Shown piece after piece: positions 44,701 through 54,243 of a stretch of DNA of 64,000 nucleotides. The position numbers and the translations under genes are program-made. The notes beneath the pieces were generated by a model that did no database searches, was not told the DNA's origin, and saw only the letters and a program-made list of their open reading frames with translations. Source of the stretch: Cryptomeria japonica (lineage: Eukaryota; Streptophyta; Pinopsida; Cupressales; Cupressaceae); the NCBI RefSeq assembly GCF_030272615.1, contig NC_081411.1:44281517-44345516 (forward strand). Reading direction: 5' to 3'. The number at the start of each line of letters is the position of its first letter. The first letter of the stretch is position 1.

Positions 44701-47700
44701 TACTAGAAGGTTTAAGCGCCTTGCACCTTCTATCCTTGTTGTCAAGGAGAATTATTTTACAGAAGAATTAGCAACAATATCACCGGGCCTTGTCTGGCTG
44801 CGATGGATCATGTTTAGTCAGAGAGCTCTTCCGTTGTGGCTTTCATTGAAGAATTTAAGAGTTTTAGAGCTTCCAGATGCTGAACACATAGAAGAATTGT
44901 GGAGTGACTCTGCCGATGTAAGTATCTTCCTTTTTTTTGTCAATATTTATAGAATTGCATGTTTTAAGTGTTTGTATAATTTTCTGAAGTGAAATGCAAC
45001 GTGGTTGCAGCTTCCTTTGGAGTTAAGAGAGCTGAATCTTGTAGATGCCCCAAGTTTCCTCAGATTTCCAAGGTCAATAAGATGTCTAAAACATTTAAAA
45101 AAGATATCCTTGACCGGGAATATGTATGACTCTATCGACCGTCTTCCTGAAGGGTTTTATCTTCTCCAATCGTTGGAGCATATTCAGCTAAGGGCATGTG
45201 TTAAGCTGACCTCACTGCCCAGTAACTTTGGCCTTTTGACAAACTTGCGACATCTAGATTTGAGTTATTGCAGGGAGCTAAGGATGCTGCCTGAATCTTT
45301 TAAGCAGCTCATACATCTACAGTATATCAATTTCTATTGTTGCAAGCAGCTCACCTTAACGTCAGAGAACAATTTCATTCTGGAAAATATGATAATGCTG
45401 GAGACTCTGATTTTTTCAGGATGTACAAAATTGCAGGAGTTACCTCTGCATATCACAAATCAGTTGTCGCTCAGACATTTGTATGTGGAAGGCACCAGAT
45501 TAAGGGAGATACCAAGTAACATTGGTCGACTGAGCAAATTGGAAGTGCTGAAAATAGGGAGTGAGTTGTTGACAAGCTTGCCACCTTCTATCGGGAATCT
45601 GTCCTCCCTGTCTAGGCTTGAAATTTTATATTGTGAGGAGTTGGAAACTTTACCCGAGTCTATAGGAAATTTGGCTTCGTTAACCTGGATCAAAATTTTT
45701 TCATGTAAAAAGTTAAAATCTTTACCCGAGTCTGTGGGTCGTTTGTCGTCTTTGATTAATCTTATCATTTATCACTGTGGGGAGTTAGAAAGTTTACCCG
45801 AGTCTATTGGAGATTTGTCTTCTTTAACAAAGCTTGAAGTTTACTATTCTAAAAATTTAAATTTTTTACCTGAGTCTATAGGTCAATTATCTTCTCTGAC
45901 TAGTCTTTGCCTTTGTAATTGTGGTAAATTAGAAAATTTACCTGAATCTATTAGAAATTTGTCCCATTTGACTAATATTCAGATTTCAGAGTGTAAAAAG
46001 ATAAAATCTTTACCTGAATCTATAGGCTTTTTGTCTTCCTTAACTAGCCTTAACATTTCTCAATCTGAAGAGTTAGAAGCTTTACCTGAATCAATTGGAA
46101 ATTTGTCTCGCTTGAGTAATATTCAAATTAAAGAGTGTAAAATTTTAAGATATTTACCCGAATCTGTGGGTCAGTTGTCCTCCTTAACCAATCTTGACAT
46201 TTTGAAATGTGAGGAGTTAGAAACTTTACCCGAGTCTATTGGGAAATTGTTCCGTTTAACTAATCTTAAGATTTTGCTGTTGAAAAAGTTAAGATTTTTA
46301 CCCGAGTCTATAGGTCTTTTGCCCTCTTTAACTAATCTTAGCATTTCCAAATGTGAGAAGTTAGAAAGTTTACCTGAATCGATTGGAAATTTGTCTTGTT
46401 TAATTCATCTTGAAATTTTGTTCTGCAAAAAATTAAAATCTTTACCTCAGTCTATTGGTCATTTGTCCTCCTTAACTGATTTAAAAATTTATTTATGTGA
46501 GAAATTGGAATCTTTACCTAAGTCCATATGGAATTTGTCCTCCCTGACTCATCTGTCTATTTGTTTGTGTAAGAAGTTGGGATCTTTACCTGAACCTGTG
46601 GGAAGCCTTTATCAGTTAGAAGAACTGAGCATAAAGTCTACTCTAGAGAAGTATCTTCCAAAAAAAAGTGAGCAGCTTGGCAAGCTTCAAAGTTTGATTA
46701 TTGAGAGCTGCCCAATCACAGAATTGGCTTTCCTGTCGGGGCCCTTTTCCTCTTCGTTCTGCAACCTCAAGTCAATACATTTAATATACACTTCTTTGTC
46801 GAGGATTTCAATCTCTCAACAATGTTGCCCCAGCCTGGAAACTCTAAACCTTTTGTGTAATAACAAGTTAGTAGAGATTGAAACCTTGCCAATATCAATA
46901 AAGGCCATAAAGTTGAGCAAATGTAAAATGCTAAAGGGCATTGGTGTTATTTGTGACATGGCAAACCTTGAGACACTGTCTATACAGAACAGTGGGGATA
47001 AGTTAGAGGAGCTTCCAAGTTTTGCAGATCTATTCTCGCTTAAAGAATTTGAAATCATAGAAACTGCTGTTCAGCTTAAGCAAATTGAAGGCTTGGAAAA
47101 TTGCAGATCATTGGAGAGGTTGAGAGTACTAACTTGCTGCAGCGTGCCAGTCATTAAAAATTTGGAGCAATTGGAGAGACTGCAGAGACTAGAGCTCTCA
47201 GCAGAATGCAACATATCAGCAATCGAGCCTTGCCTTCAAACTATAAAGGTGATAAAAGTCTTTAGATTCATCGACTTATTATTAGTACTTGAGTGTTAAT
47301 TGGTTGATCTTAAATTTTATACTGTTTGCAGAAATGGCCATATGAATGTGTAATATGCGCAAGGACAGAGCATGCTGTGGAATCAGTTGTGAATTCCTTT
47401 GCCTTTCCTGGTCTCACTTTGGTTGATTCATGCATGGAGGAGATTGGTAGTAATAAATACAGAAGTATGTTGAGGTTAAGATGCAGGCAGAGGCGTTCTT
47501 CCAGCACGGCAGTGATGGTGTGTTTTGCCATAAATTCTTCTTCAGCAAATACGTTTCTAACCTTGGAGAAGAAAAATAGACTTCGGATAAATGATAGCTC
47601 CAACATGAAAATGGAATTCGGTGAAATGAAAGAGGGGAAGTGGGTTTTCTTAGCTGTTTTCACACAACCTTCCGACTGGCTTATGGCAGAGGAATACCAA

Positions 47701-47853
47701 CTGATCAAAGAGTGCCGGGGCTTCCGAGCCGAGTCGAGCTCCGTTGATGATAAAGTGAGGGGAATGTTAGTGATGGGCGAGCAAGACAATGTTGTGGAGG
47801 GTTTTAAAAAATTACTGCTATATTTTGGGGATGTGAATGGAGAGCACAGCTAA
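32236..47853 (+). CDS. TIR-NBS-LRR immune receptor (TNL), five exons, 1,556 aa
   Basis: The exons are 32236-32747, 43396-44473, 44597-44917, 45011-47248 and 47332-47853. All introns are GT-AG. Exon lengths sum to 4,671 nt and join without a stop. Order: TIR (residues about 25-165), NB-ARC (about 171-520), a short linker exon, an LRR block (about 640-1280) and a C-terminal domain (1384-1556). NB-ARC motifs are complete: P-loop GMGGSGKTT (about 228-236), kinase-2 LIILDDVD ending in Asp as in TNLs, RNBS-B, RLPLSLKIFGG in the GLPL position, and MHD (496-498). The expected role is intracellular pathogen recognition, with TIR NADase signalling after NB-ARC activation. Intron 1 is 10,648 bp and holds a whole LINE. 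Expression is not shown by sequence, but the frame is intact and conserved in every motif. Confidence 0.93.
34402..36273 (-). pseudogene. LINE-A reverse transcriptase, inactive
   Basis: Fragments in several frames carry NGKSLGLDGLLLNS (36273-36088), IRQGCPIAPTLFVIAANAL (from 35646) and the catalytic-site region, which reads QFAYYTALC where the family has FADDTAL. Both catalytic Asp codons (GAT GAT) appear as TAT TAT. The thumb region 35046-34402 is open for 214 codons (IRNVDWQTNLLSLAGRVWVV; QGGLGLKDLKIQGMALASKW). Decay began after insertion. Confidence 0.82.
34862..35335. repeat. Tandem duplication inside LINE-A
   Basis: 34862-35106 and 35108-35335 are diverged copies sharing GCCAAGGAGAGGAGGTTGGT, GCCAATTCCACATGTCT and CATCCCCATCCTTTTGAAGC. 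The unit is about 245 bp with small indels. It duplicates part of the RT thumb coding region. Confidence 0.85.
37296..37580 (-). pseudogene. LINE-A AP-endonuclease domain, truncated
   Basis: ORF2 starts MNFDIYSWNVRGLESGDKK at 37580 and carries FICLQETKVV (catalytic Glu) before a stop at 37296. The rest of the endonuclease is scrambled between 37290 and 36290. It would nick target DNA to prime reverse transcription. Confidence 0.85.
38358..38836. mobile_element. 479-bp non-autonomous DNA transposon, Mutator-like by target duplication
   Basis: It is flanked by the 9-bp direct repeat TTAATATCC (38349-38357 and 38837-38845). The ends are imperfect inverted repeats: TCAGTTATCGGGTTT on the left, and CTAAGTTACCGGTTT read from the right on the other strand. 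It interrupts LINE-A ORF1 just before its zinc knuckle. The interior has many GGGTTCG/CGAACCC words (38395-38560 and 38735-38830). No coding capacity. A 9-bp duplication fits Mutator-like elements. Confidence 0.75.
42796..42912. repeat. Three copies of a 39-bp tandem repeat
   Basis: The units start at 42796, 42835 and 42874 with core TTATTATTTTTACTATTATT and differ by one or two bases each. AT-rich, inside TNL intron 1. 39 bp is a multiple of 3, hence the repetitive minus-strand peptide, which is not a gene. Confidence 0.92.
43396..44473 (+). CDS. TNL exon 2: NB-ARC domain
   Basis: It begins in phase to give DDEKRLLKSIVNSV, the usual TIR-NB linker. It carries P-loop, kinase-2 (LIILDDVDHAEQ), RNBS-B (SLIIVTSRE), GLPL-like RLPLS, RNBS-D-like EIFLDIASFFIG and MHD (KMHDQLRDLGKDIA). 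The donor is GTGAGC at 44474, phase 0. Confidence 0.93.
44597..44917 (+). CDS. TNL exon 3: NB-LRR linker
   Basis: 107 codons from ERVPIRGIKAA to DSAD, phase 0 at both ends (acceptor ATTCAG, donor GTAAGT). The second half (LVWLRWIMFS, LKNLRVLELPDA) is the first LRR, as in the short third exon of many plant TNL genes. Confidence 0.9.
45011..47248 (+). CDS. TNL exon 4: leucine-rich repeats with a tandem 24-residue array
   Basis: 746 codons, phase 0 at both ends. After irregular LRRs there are 15 units of 24 residues built on 'LPESIGxLSSLTxLxI..C', from about 45577 to 46620, nearly free of length variation. The short segment after the core alternates between acidic (EELE, GELE, EKLE) and basic (KKLK, KNLN, KKIK) forms in successive units. 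Later LRRs (46640-47240) are irregular again. LRRs form the curved sensing and autoinhibitory surface. Recent tandem duplication at DNA level (72- and 144-bp steps) is the likely origin. Confidence 0.93.
47332..47853 (+). CDS. TNL exon 5: C-terminal post-LRR domain
   Basis: 173 codons from KWPYECVICARTEHAVE to the TAA at 47851-47853. It resembles in position and style the beta-sandwich (C-JID-type) domain after the LRRs in many TNLs, which can take part in ligand contact. Family membership is inferred from position. The last 90 bp or so are duplicated just after the stop codon. Confidence 0.85.
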   Translation, partial: KWPYECVICARTEHAVESVVNSFAFPGLTLVDSCMEEIGSNKYRSMLRLRCRQRRSSSTAVMVCFAINSSSANTFLTLEKKNRLRINDSSNMKMEFGEMKEGKWVFLAVFTQPSDWLMAEEYQLIKECRGFRAESSSVDDKVRGMLVMGEQDNVVEGFKKLLLYFGDVNGEHS

Positions 47854-47955
47854 GCAAATGGAGGATAAAGTGAGGGATCTGTTAGTGATAAATAAGCAAG
47901 AGAGATTTGTGGAGGCTTTTAACAAGTTACTGTAATTTTTGGGTATGTAAGGCTG
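47749..47955 (+). repeat. Duplicated 3' end of the TNL coding sequence
   Basis: 47749-47840 (end of exon 5) and 47864-47955 (after the stop) are copies 115 bp apart. Both contain GATAAAGTGAGG and GTTAGTGAT and end in a TTTGGGGATGTGAATGG-like stretch. The second copy is untranslated and has diverged. Confidence 0.88.
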
Positions 47956-48387
47956 GGGTCCCTGGGAGGGGATTGGGTTCTATTTTTTTTGGTGCTATGG
48001 GATTATTTGGAATCTTTTTTAAAAAACTAGCAGCCCCTACCTTTTAGGCATGCAAATTTGAGCTGGTGCAAAAGGGGTGGGGCTAGAAATTGCCCCACCA
48101 GCTTAGGGATGTTATCTGTCACTTGTCAAAAATTTAAATTTAAGTTCTATTAAAAAATAGTTTTGGAGGGAAATGAATGCATAAATGAATTATTTTTATT
48201 TGTTTTTATTATGCACATCCTATAAAAGATATTTATGAGACCACTAGCCTCCTTAAATTTAGGAGCTTAAATTTTTACGCTAGATTACACTACAAAATTC
48301 ATGGGACCACCAACTTAAAAATTTTCCTAAAAAATCTCAGCAATACCCACTTTATTTTTAGGAAGCCCCCTCCATGGAACCCCAACC
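47951..48387. mobile_element. Tourist-like MITE (437 bp)
   Basis: Imperfect terminal inverted repeats: GGCTGGGGTCCCTGGGAGGGG on the left and, read inward from the right, GGTTGGGGTTCCATGGAGGGG. They are flanked by TAA (47948-47950 and 48388-48390), the 3-bp duplication expected of PIF/Harbinger-type elements. It encodes nothing. It overlaps by a few bases the end of the duplicated TNL tail. Confidence 0.7.
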
Positions 48388-48390
48388 TAA

Positions 48391-49035
48391 GTCAAATATA
48401 ATTCGAATATAATATAAAGAACATGAATTTATATGGACGAGCATAGCTGAACCCACATGAACCCACACAGAACATGGGCACTTGGGCAGTACGTTGGCGA
48501 ACCCAGGGACGTACTAGGAGCCCATACACAAATCGAGACCTCATTGTGTTCACATTCCAATCTGATATGTATTAGGATAGTCATTCTTTTTTAAACTTTT
48601 AACATGATTAAATCGATATTATGTATTTTTATTTTTGTTGTTTGAATACTTTGCTTAGAATTAGAAGTAAATAGCAAACAATGAATCTATTGAAGTGCCA
48701 ATATTTATGATAGCAATTACAAAATATCAACTTAATTAATTGACGGAAGCTTTTGACTCATGGTTTACTTATGAGAAACGCCACATCTTTCAGAATATAC
48801 GCTGTTAAGAGCCAGAGTAAATTCATTTAGGTTTAGGATTGTGTTTTTAAAATATGAACATTACATCATAATATAGAACTTACAGTAGATTGAAACAAGC
48901 AACAATAGACATCATTGTTGAAAGTAAATAACATCTAGTTATGGTTGGAGATGAATGATTTGATTTTGTTAGTTTAAATTTATTCATATTGCTGGTCTTG
49001 GTGTAACAAGTTTATAATTCACATTGAAAAAATGG
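48391..49035. other. AT-rich DNA without recognisable gene
   Basis: A cluster of CGAACCC/GAACCCAC-like words at 48440-48500 resembles those inside the transposon at 38358-38836. Nothing else is seen. Confidence 0.5.
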
Positions 49036-49280
49036 GAAAAAATTTATTTAGAAATCACAGAAATACAAAGTTCTTGCCTTAGGCCCACCAAGACAACAAC
49101 ATAAACTAAAAGGATCCTAAAAAACCATCAGCACCACCACTACAAAGTTTAGAGACCATAGCATTAGATCCGACCGTAGGATTTCCAATGATAATACACC
49201 AAAAACTAGGCTCATCTAGAGCCTCGAAGGGCCTCAAAAATGAAAATAAAAAGGAAACAAACATAAAAGAGAAATTGATC

Positions 49281-49789
49281 CTACACCACTGGGTGCTCTT
49301 GCATCATCCTGTCTTCTAGCATTAACCTGTCTAAAGTTTCAAGATAATTAGGAGGTAGACCATCCCTTCCACTAAAATCCCAACCATCAACATGCTCTGA
49401 AGCCCACTTGCCCAAACAATCAGCCACTCTATTCAACTCCCTGGGAATATGACAAAAGGAGACAAATTCCAATGTATTACACAGTTGTAAAATCTGTCTA
49501 TCCACAAAAGCTAATTGCCAACTCACGTCTTTCAAATTTTTTTTATTCAACATGTCCACAACAATTTGAAAATCCGACTCACAAATAATCTTCCTCCATC
49601 CTAAGAACAACCTCGCTCAACAACAATTTTAATAGCTAGGGCCTCCATAAGATTGTTAGAGTGTTGCCCAATATAAATAGAGAAGAAAAAAGCTGCATAA
49701 CCATCATCACCTCTACCTATATCTCCAATACCTGCATGTCCAGGATTCCCACGGGAAGAGCCATCCGTATTAATTTTTAAGATTCCCAT
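49281..49789 (-). pseudogene. LINE-B RNase H domain
   Basis: ILKINTDGSSRGNPGHAGIG (first Asp), NNLMEALAIKI (Glu), ICESDFQIVVDML (Asp) and HIPRELNRVADCLGKWA (last Asp) give the four acidic residues of RNase H. A one-base frameshift near 49600 splits the domain. An added RNase H after the zf-RVT region is known in a subset of plant L1 LINEs. LINE-A shows none. Confidence 0.88.
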
Positions 49790-49837
49790 AGGAGGGGGAA
49801 TCCACCTTCCATCTCTACTTATCCGCTGCTTCGCATG

Positions 49838-51084
49838 TCAATATCTATTTCCAACAGCATAGTCCATTTTAATGTTTTCCAATTGCAAATTCTTTACAAT
49901 AGCATAATCACTTGGATCAACATTTTCAGACAAATTGCACTTAGCCGAGATTGTCTTCTGAAGCCTATTAACTATCTTCTGCCACAGCTGAGGACTGCCT
50001 ACATGTGAATCACAAAAGACCCTTCGATTCCTTTCTAGCCACAAATTCCAGATAATAAGGGCTAGCCCAATAGCCCAGGCCACTTGAAGAAAAGAGGTCT
50101 TTGCTGGGGGTCTGCCCAAGCTATCCCAAAAGTCAATTAAGTAGGTAGCATGAAAACAAGCATGTTGCTAAGCCTCCCACCACTTGTGCCAAATCTCCCT
50201 ATAGAAAGGGCATAGAAAAGAGTAGTCTTCCTCATTATGCATACAAAGATAACAGATAGATGGTCCCTGGAAGCCTCTCTTACAAAGATTCTCCCATGTG
50301 AGGCATTTCCTCTATGCAGCCAGCCATAAGAAAAAATTACATTTTGGCCAAGAGAAGCTATTCCAAACCTTCTCCCACTAGGGAACATCCGTGAGGCCAT
50401 GTAATTGCCTATCAAGCTGAGCATAACTTTCAACAACAAAAAACTTGTCTTTTGGATTTGGACCCAAGCCAAAATATCTTTCTCCTTGAGGGAACTACAT
50501 AACCTACCCTCCAAGATATTAACCAACACCACACGATCTTCATCTAAGCCACTCAAGGGCCATTCAAGAAGATCCTTCCAGCAAGTCACCTCAACCTGTC
50601 CAATGCACCTAACCATTTTAAAATTCTCCACCTTAACCCATCCAACATTAGTGAAAATGTTGCAAAGAGGTTGAAGTTGTTGACAACTAGACAAAATAGA
50701 AGGGTGACCATCCCAAGAGTCCTACAAAAAACGAGCTTCAGAGCCTCTATTACAAATCTAGGAAAGGCCATCTTGAATTAGTTGGGCACCTTTTTAAAGT
50801 GTATCCCAAATACAAGAGCCCCTTCCCACTAAACTAAGACGAGGCACGTCATGATCATTAGCACAAGGGAGATACTTGTGGGTTAAAATCTTGGCCCAGT
50901 CCTGATGTTGACTGTTACACCACCTCCAATACAATTTAACCACCAAGGCCTTTCTAACCGAAGCAATAGATCTGAGGCCAAGAACCCCAACATGTCTCGA
51001 TCTACAAACAAAGTCCCATTTAACTAAACTCCACTTAGAAGAAAGAAAACTACCATAGAAGAAATTGACGGGAAAGAGCATCAA
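49838..51084 (-). pseudogene. LINE-B post-RT region (zf-RVT type)
   Basis: Several frames carry the usual block after the RT of plant L1s: DFVCRSRHVGVLGLRSIASVRKAL (51010-50940), a region around 50700-50300 rich in Trp, Cys and His as in zf-RVT, then WAIGLALIIWNLWLERNRRVF (50070-50010). Broken by frameshifts. Confidence 0.75.
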
Positions 51085-51546
51085 ACTCTCTCACAAAGTT
51101 GGAGGGGGGAGCCTGCACAAAACACCTATAAATGGGAAGCACTTGCACCACATTCTTCAGAAGAATCACTCTTCCAATAGAGGATAACCACCTGTAAGTC
51201 CAATGATTAACCTTGCAACAAAATTTATCCAAAATTCCTTGCCAAAAATCTCCATGTTGAACCCCCAAATCTAAAGGAATCTCGAGGTACAACAAAGAAA
51301 GGGACCTCGTCTGAAATCTGAAGATCCTGGAAATCCTATTCTGAATAAGCCAAGGAGTATTAAAGAAATATATGGATGATTTATTTTCATTAATTTTCTG
51401 ACCTGAGGCTTTGCAATAGATATCCAAAGCTCTCCTAAAATTCAGTACCTCATTGATTCTAGCCTTGCCCATCAAACCTGTGTCATCTACAAACTGAAGA
51501 TGAGAGTGGGGAGGTAAAGCATTGCTCCAACTCTAGCCCTGAATAA
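51050..51546 (-). pseudogene. LINE-B reverse transcriptase, C-terminal part
   Basis: It resumes after Copia-B with HLQFVDDTGLMGKARI (the catalytic FVDD, intact) and continues with IYCKASGQKINENKSSI and WTYRWLSSIGRVILLKNVVQ, typical of the L1 RT palm and thumb. It runs directly into the C-terminal region. Confidence 0.9.
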
Positions 51547-51864
51547 TGTAGAAGTTGAGAAAGCCAACTTCACAGACCCCGAAGATCACCTGCATGCAAA
51601 TAACCTGTCACAGAAAGAAGAGATGGAGACAAACAAGCAAGGGTGCTCTGAAAGCTGAAAAAATGTATTCATCCAAGAGAGATAAATTACAATGATGAAT
51701 CCTTATAAAAGGATATTGTGCAACCCTAAAAGAAACCCTAATAGGTAGACATTTAATAATTAATATAATTATTAAATGTCACAAATGCAAACTAAAGTGA
51801 AATCTTAAGAGAGGAATAAAGGTAATTTAATCAACATGATTAAATTAAAACCTTTACTCTAACA
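51547..51864 (-). repeat. Copia-B 3' LTR
   Basis: 318 bp, same sequence as 54244-54561 by eye. The target duplication AATAA lies just outside at 51542-51546. Confidence 0.95.
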
Positions 51865-51874
51865 CCCCCCCTTA
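51865..51874 (-). other. Copia-B polypurine tract
   Basis: CCCCCCCTTA on the plus strand (TAAGGGGGGG in element orientation) lies directly before the 3' LTR, as in Copia-A. Confidence 0.93.
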
Positions 51875-52067
51875 AGATGAGCAAAAGTGCAGTTACAAAC
51901 ATGTGCAAGAAAGCAAAGGTAACTACAATGCAAGAAAGTAAACTTGGGTCCCGGCAACAAGGCCTGATCAGGTACCCAATTACAACCAAATCTCTGTAAA
52001 GTGGAGAAATAGAGAAAACCTCATGGGAAAAACTCTACTCCAAAAAGAGATGAAAGAAATAAATGCA

Positions 52068-53159
52068 CTAATAACAGAAGGATAGGAGGTGGATAACATG
52101 ATACCCCCCATAGACAACTTCTATCATATAAGTACATATACAATGGTCTCCATAGGAGAAAAAGAAAGAGACTAGAAGCCCCCCCCACAATGAAGAAACT
52201 CCTGTCGCACATATGGATGCCTGAGGTAGAATCCAAAAAGAGATCCTGAAGCGGCATATAATATTCCTCCCCTTGGGAAGAAATGGATCCAAAGGACGAA
52301 GATGAAGAAACCCTGTGAAGAGAGAAGAATCAATCTGTCTCAAGATGTGTGCCATAATAGGATGCTGAAGAATCCCTCTGTCTGAACTGAAACAAAAGAT
52401 GTCAAATCCAAACTGAACTGAAGACTCAAAAACTGCAACCTCTGAATGCACAGATGATGGTGGGCTAACAGCTGGAATATGGCTGTCAACAAAGAGGAGC
52501 TGAAAATCCTCAAAGTAATCCTCCAAGTCTGCAATATAGGACTCTACAAACAAAGACGAAATGCCTGCAAGATAAGAATCCCAAGTAGCCATGTCTGAAA
52601 GATGTATGATGTCCTGCTTAGCTGAATCAATAGGAGCCAAAGAAGAGGCAATATCAAACTGATCAGGAACAAAAGGAGATGATGTTGATACATATATAAT
52701 CTCAGTCTGAAGAGTAGGAACTGTGAGACAATCCTCTGATTCATCGGAATATGTAAGGGTGTCTAAATATTGAAGTTCCTTCAAAGTAGCATGATCAAAA
52801 GGTGTGTTATCTCTCCAACCAATGGGTACAAGACAATCTGAAGCAGGATCCTTTGGGAATGGAGAAAGACTGGGGTCTCCATAGATCTCCCAAAGACGTG
52901 TCCAAAGTGAGTGAGGACAATCAATGCCCGATATAGCCCACACAGTGTCAGAATCAACACTAGACAAAATAACTCCTACTATGTGATTTCTAATGATATC
53001 CCAAGCTAGTTTTCCCTCTAAAGTTGCTGGTTCAGGTATGAGATCATACAAATAAGGCAAAATATTAAGCCACCTACAGTGTGTAAGTATGCCCTTTGCC
53101 CATGACTCATAATTACCCCGTTCTAGAAATACAACTGAAGGGTGAGTAGAAAAACCCAT
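52068..53159 (-). CDS. Copia-B single ORF: gag-like N-terminus with unknown C-terminal part (363 aa)
   Basis: This is an uninterrupted frame from ATG 53159 (MGFSTHPSVVFLERGNYESW). The first 100 residues look like Copia gag (NYESWAKGILTHCRWL, later SLWTRLWEIYGD, matching in position the NYHTWKG and AIWTKFEGLFG of Copia-A). The remaining 260 residues have no zinc knuckle and no protease, are acidic with many Ser/Asp (SYIADLEDYFEDFQLLFVD), and end in a Cys/Tyr/Phe-rich stretch that may be translated 3' noncoding DNA. I do not recognise this part. That the frame stays open fits the young age of the insertion and does not by itself prove selection. Confidence 0.65.
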   Translation of the reverse strand: MGFSTHPSVVFLERGNYESWAKGILTHCRWLNILPYLYDLIPEPATLEGKLAWDIIRNHIVGVILSSVDSDTVWAISGIDCPHSLWTRLWEIYGDPSLSPFPKDPASDCLVPIGWRDNTPFDHATLKELQYLDTLTYSDESEDCLTVPTLQTEIIYVSTSSPFVPDQFDIASSLAPIDSAKQDIIHLSDMATWDSYLAGISSLFVESYIADLEDYFEDFQLLFVDSHIPAVSPPSSVHSEVAVFESSVQFGFDIFCFSSDRGILQHPIMAHILRQIDSSLFTGFLHLRPLDPFLPKGRNIICRFRISFWILPQASICATGVSSLWGGLLVSFFFSYGDHCICTYMIEVVYGGYHVIHLLSFCY

Positions 53160-53599
53160 GATAACTCTTCAAATTAACAAATCTGAGACTAAATGACTTT
53201 AATACTGATAAAGCAGATCAAATGAAGCCATCCCATGCAAACAAATTATTTCCAAGTCTGAAACGTCCAAGTAAGTGACAGATGTGTTAAAACACAAAGT
53301 ACTGAATAAAATGTACCTGGTGCAGATTCTGGAAAAATACATGATAGATCTGGAAAGAGCACAGAACCACCTTTCCGATGCCTATTCGCTTTCGAAAAAC
53401 GGAGTCCGTATGCAAAAGATATGGCTCCTGGAGTGCAAAAAACTTGTTCTGACTTCGACTGGCAAAAAACACTACAAAACGGAAAAATCAGAAAAAAAGA
53501 TCTCCATCTTTTAGATCGGGCTCGGAACCAGCTTTCCAACGCCTATTTTTATTCGAAAATCCGAGCTAAAATGCCCGAGTTATACCCGATTTAGTAAAA

Positions 53600-54231
53600 C
53601 TGCTCCAAAAAAGCCCAAATAGGCCCTTTAAGCCCTCAAGGGCTTAAAAAAAATAAGCCCCTGGTCCTCTGGGTGACCAGGGGCAGGCGCAGGAGGCGGC
53701 GGCGCGGGGGCGGCGCTAGGGCGGCGCGGCTGGCGGCGGGCGGCGCGCTGGCTGGGCGTGGGCCGAGAGCGGGCCGGCTGGCTGCGCGCAGGCGGCAGGC
53801 GGCGCGTGGGCGAGATACCGCCGACGGCGGTGGACGCCGGGTGGCCGCCGGGCTGCTTACCGGCGGCGCGGCGGTTTACACTGGCTGCGCCCGGTTTTTT
53901 TGAAAAAACCGTGGTTTTTGTTTTTTTTTTAATTTTTCCGCCTCGGTTTTCGTGCCCTAGGGCCGTACGGCCTTGGGGCCAAAAAAATTTTGCCTCCTGG
54001 AGCAACTGTGTCCAAATCAGACGAATTTTATATGGAAATAGGGGTTTTTGGGCGCTACGAGCTCAACGGTGAGGTCCGTTTGGGCTCAAAGTGCACCGAA
54101 AAAAAAATACCCCTATTCCAAAATAAAAAACAGAAGACACACAGATCTGATGCAACCAAAACCGGAAAATCAGATCTAACCCTCGTAGCTCCAAATTCTT
54201 CAGAAGACGAACAGGAAGCAGCAGGTCTGGA
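53600..54231 (-). other. Copia-B leader with GC-rich segment
   Basis: Same layout as in Copia-A: a CGGTGCACTTTGAGCCCAAACG block, the GGCCGTACGGCCCTAGGGCAC block near 53953-53973, a poly-A/T part, a (GCC)-rich tract (about 53690-53880) and the CCTGGTC...GACCAGG hairpin (about 53662-53684). The GC tract itself differs strongly between the two elements while its borders are conserved. Confidence 0.85.
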
Positions 54232-54243
54232 GCTCTGATACCA
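54232..54243 (-). other. Copia-B primer-binding site (tRNA-iMet)
   Basis: GCTCTGATACCA on the plus strand, which is TGGTATCAGAGC in element orientation, directly next to the 5' LTR. Confidence 0.95.
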
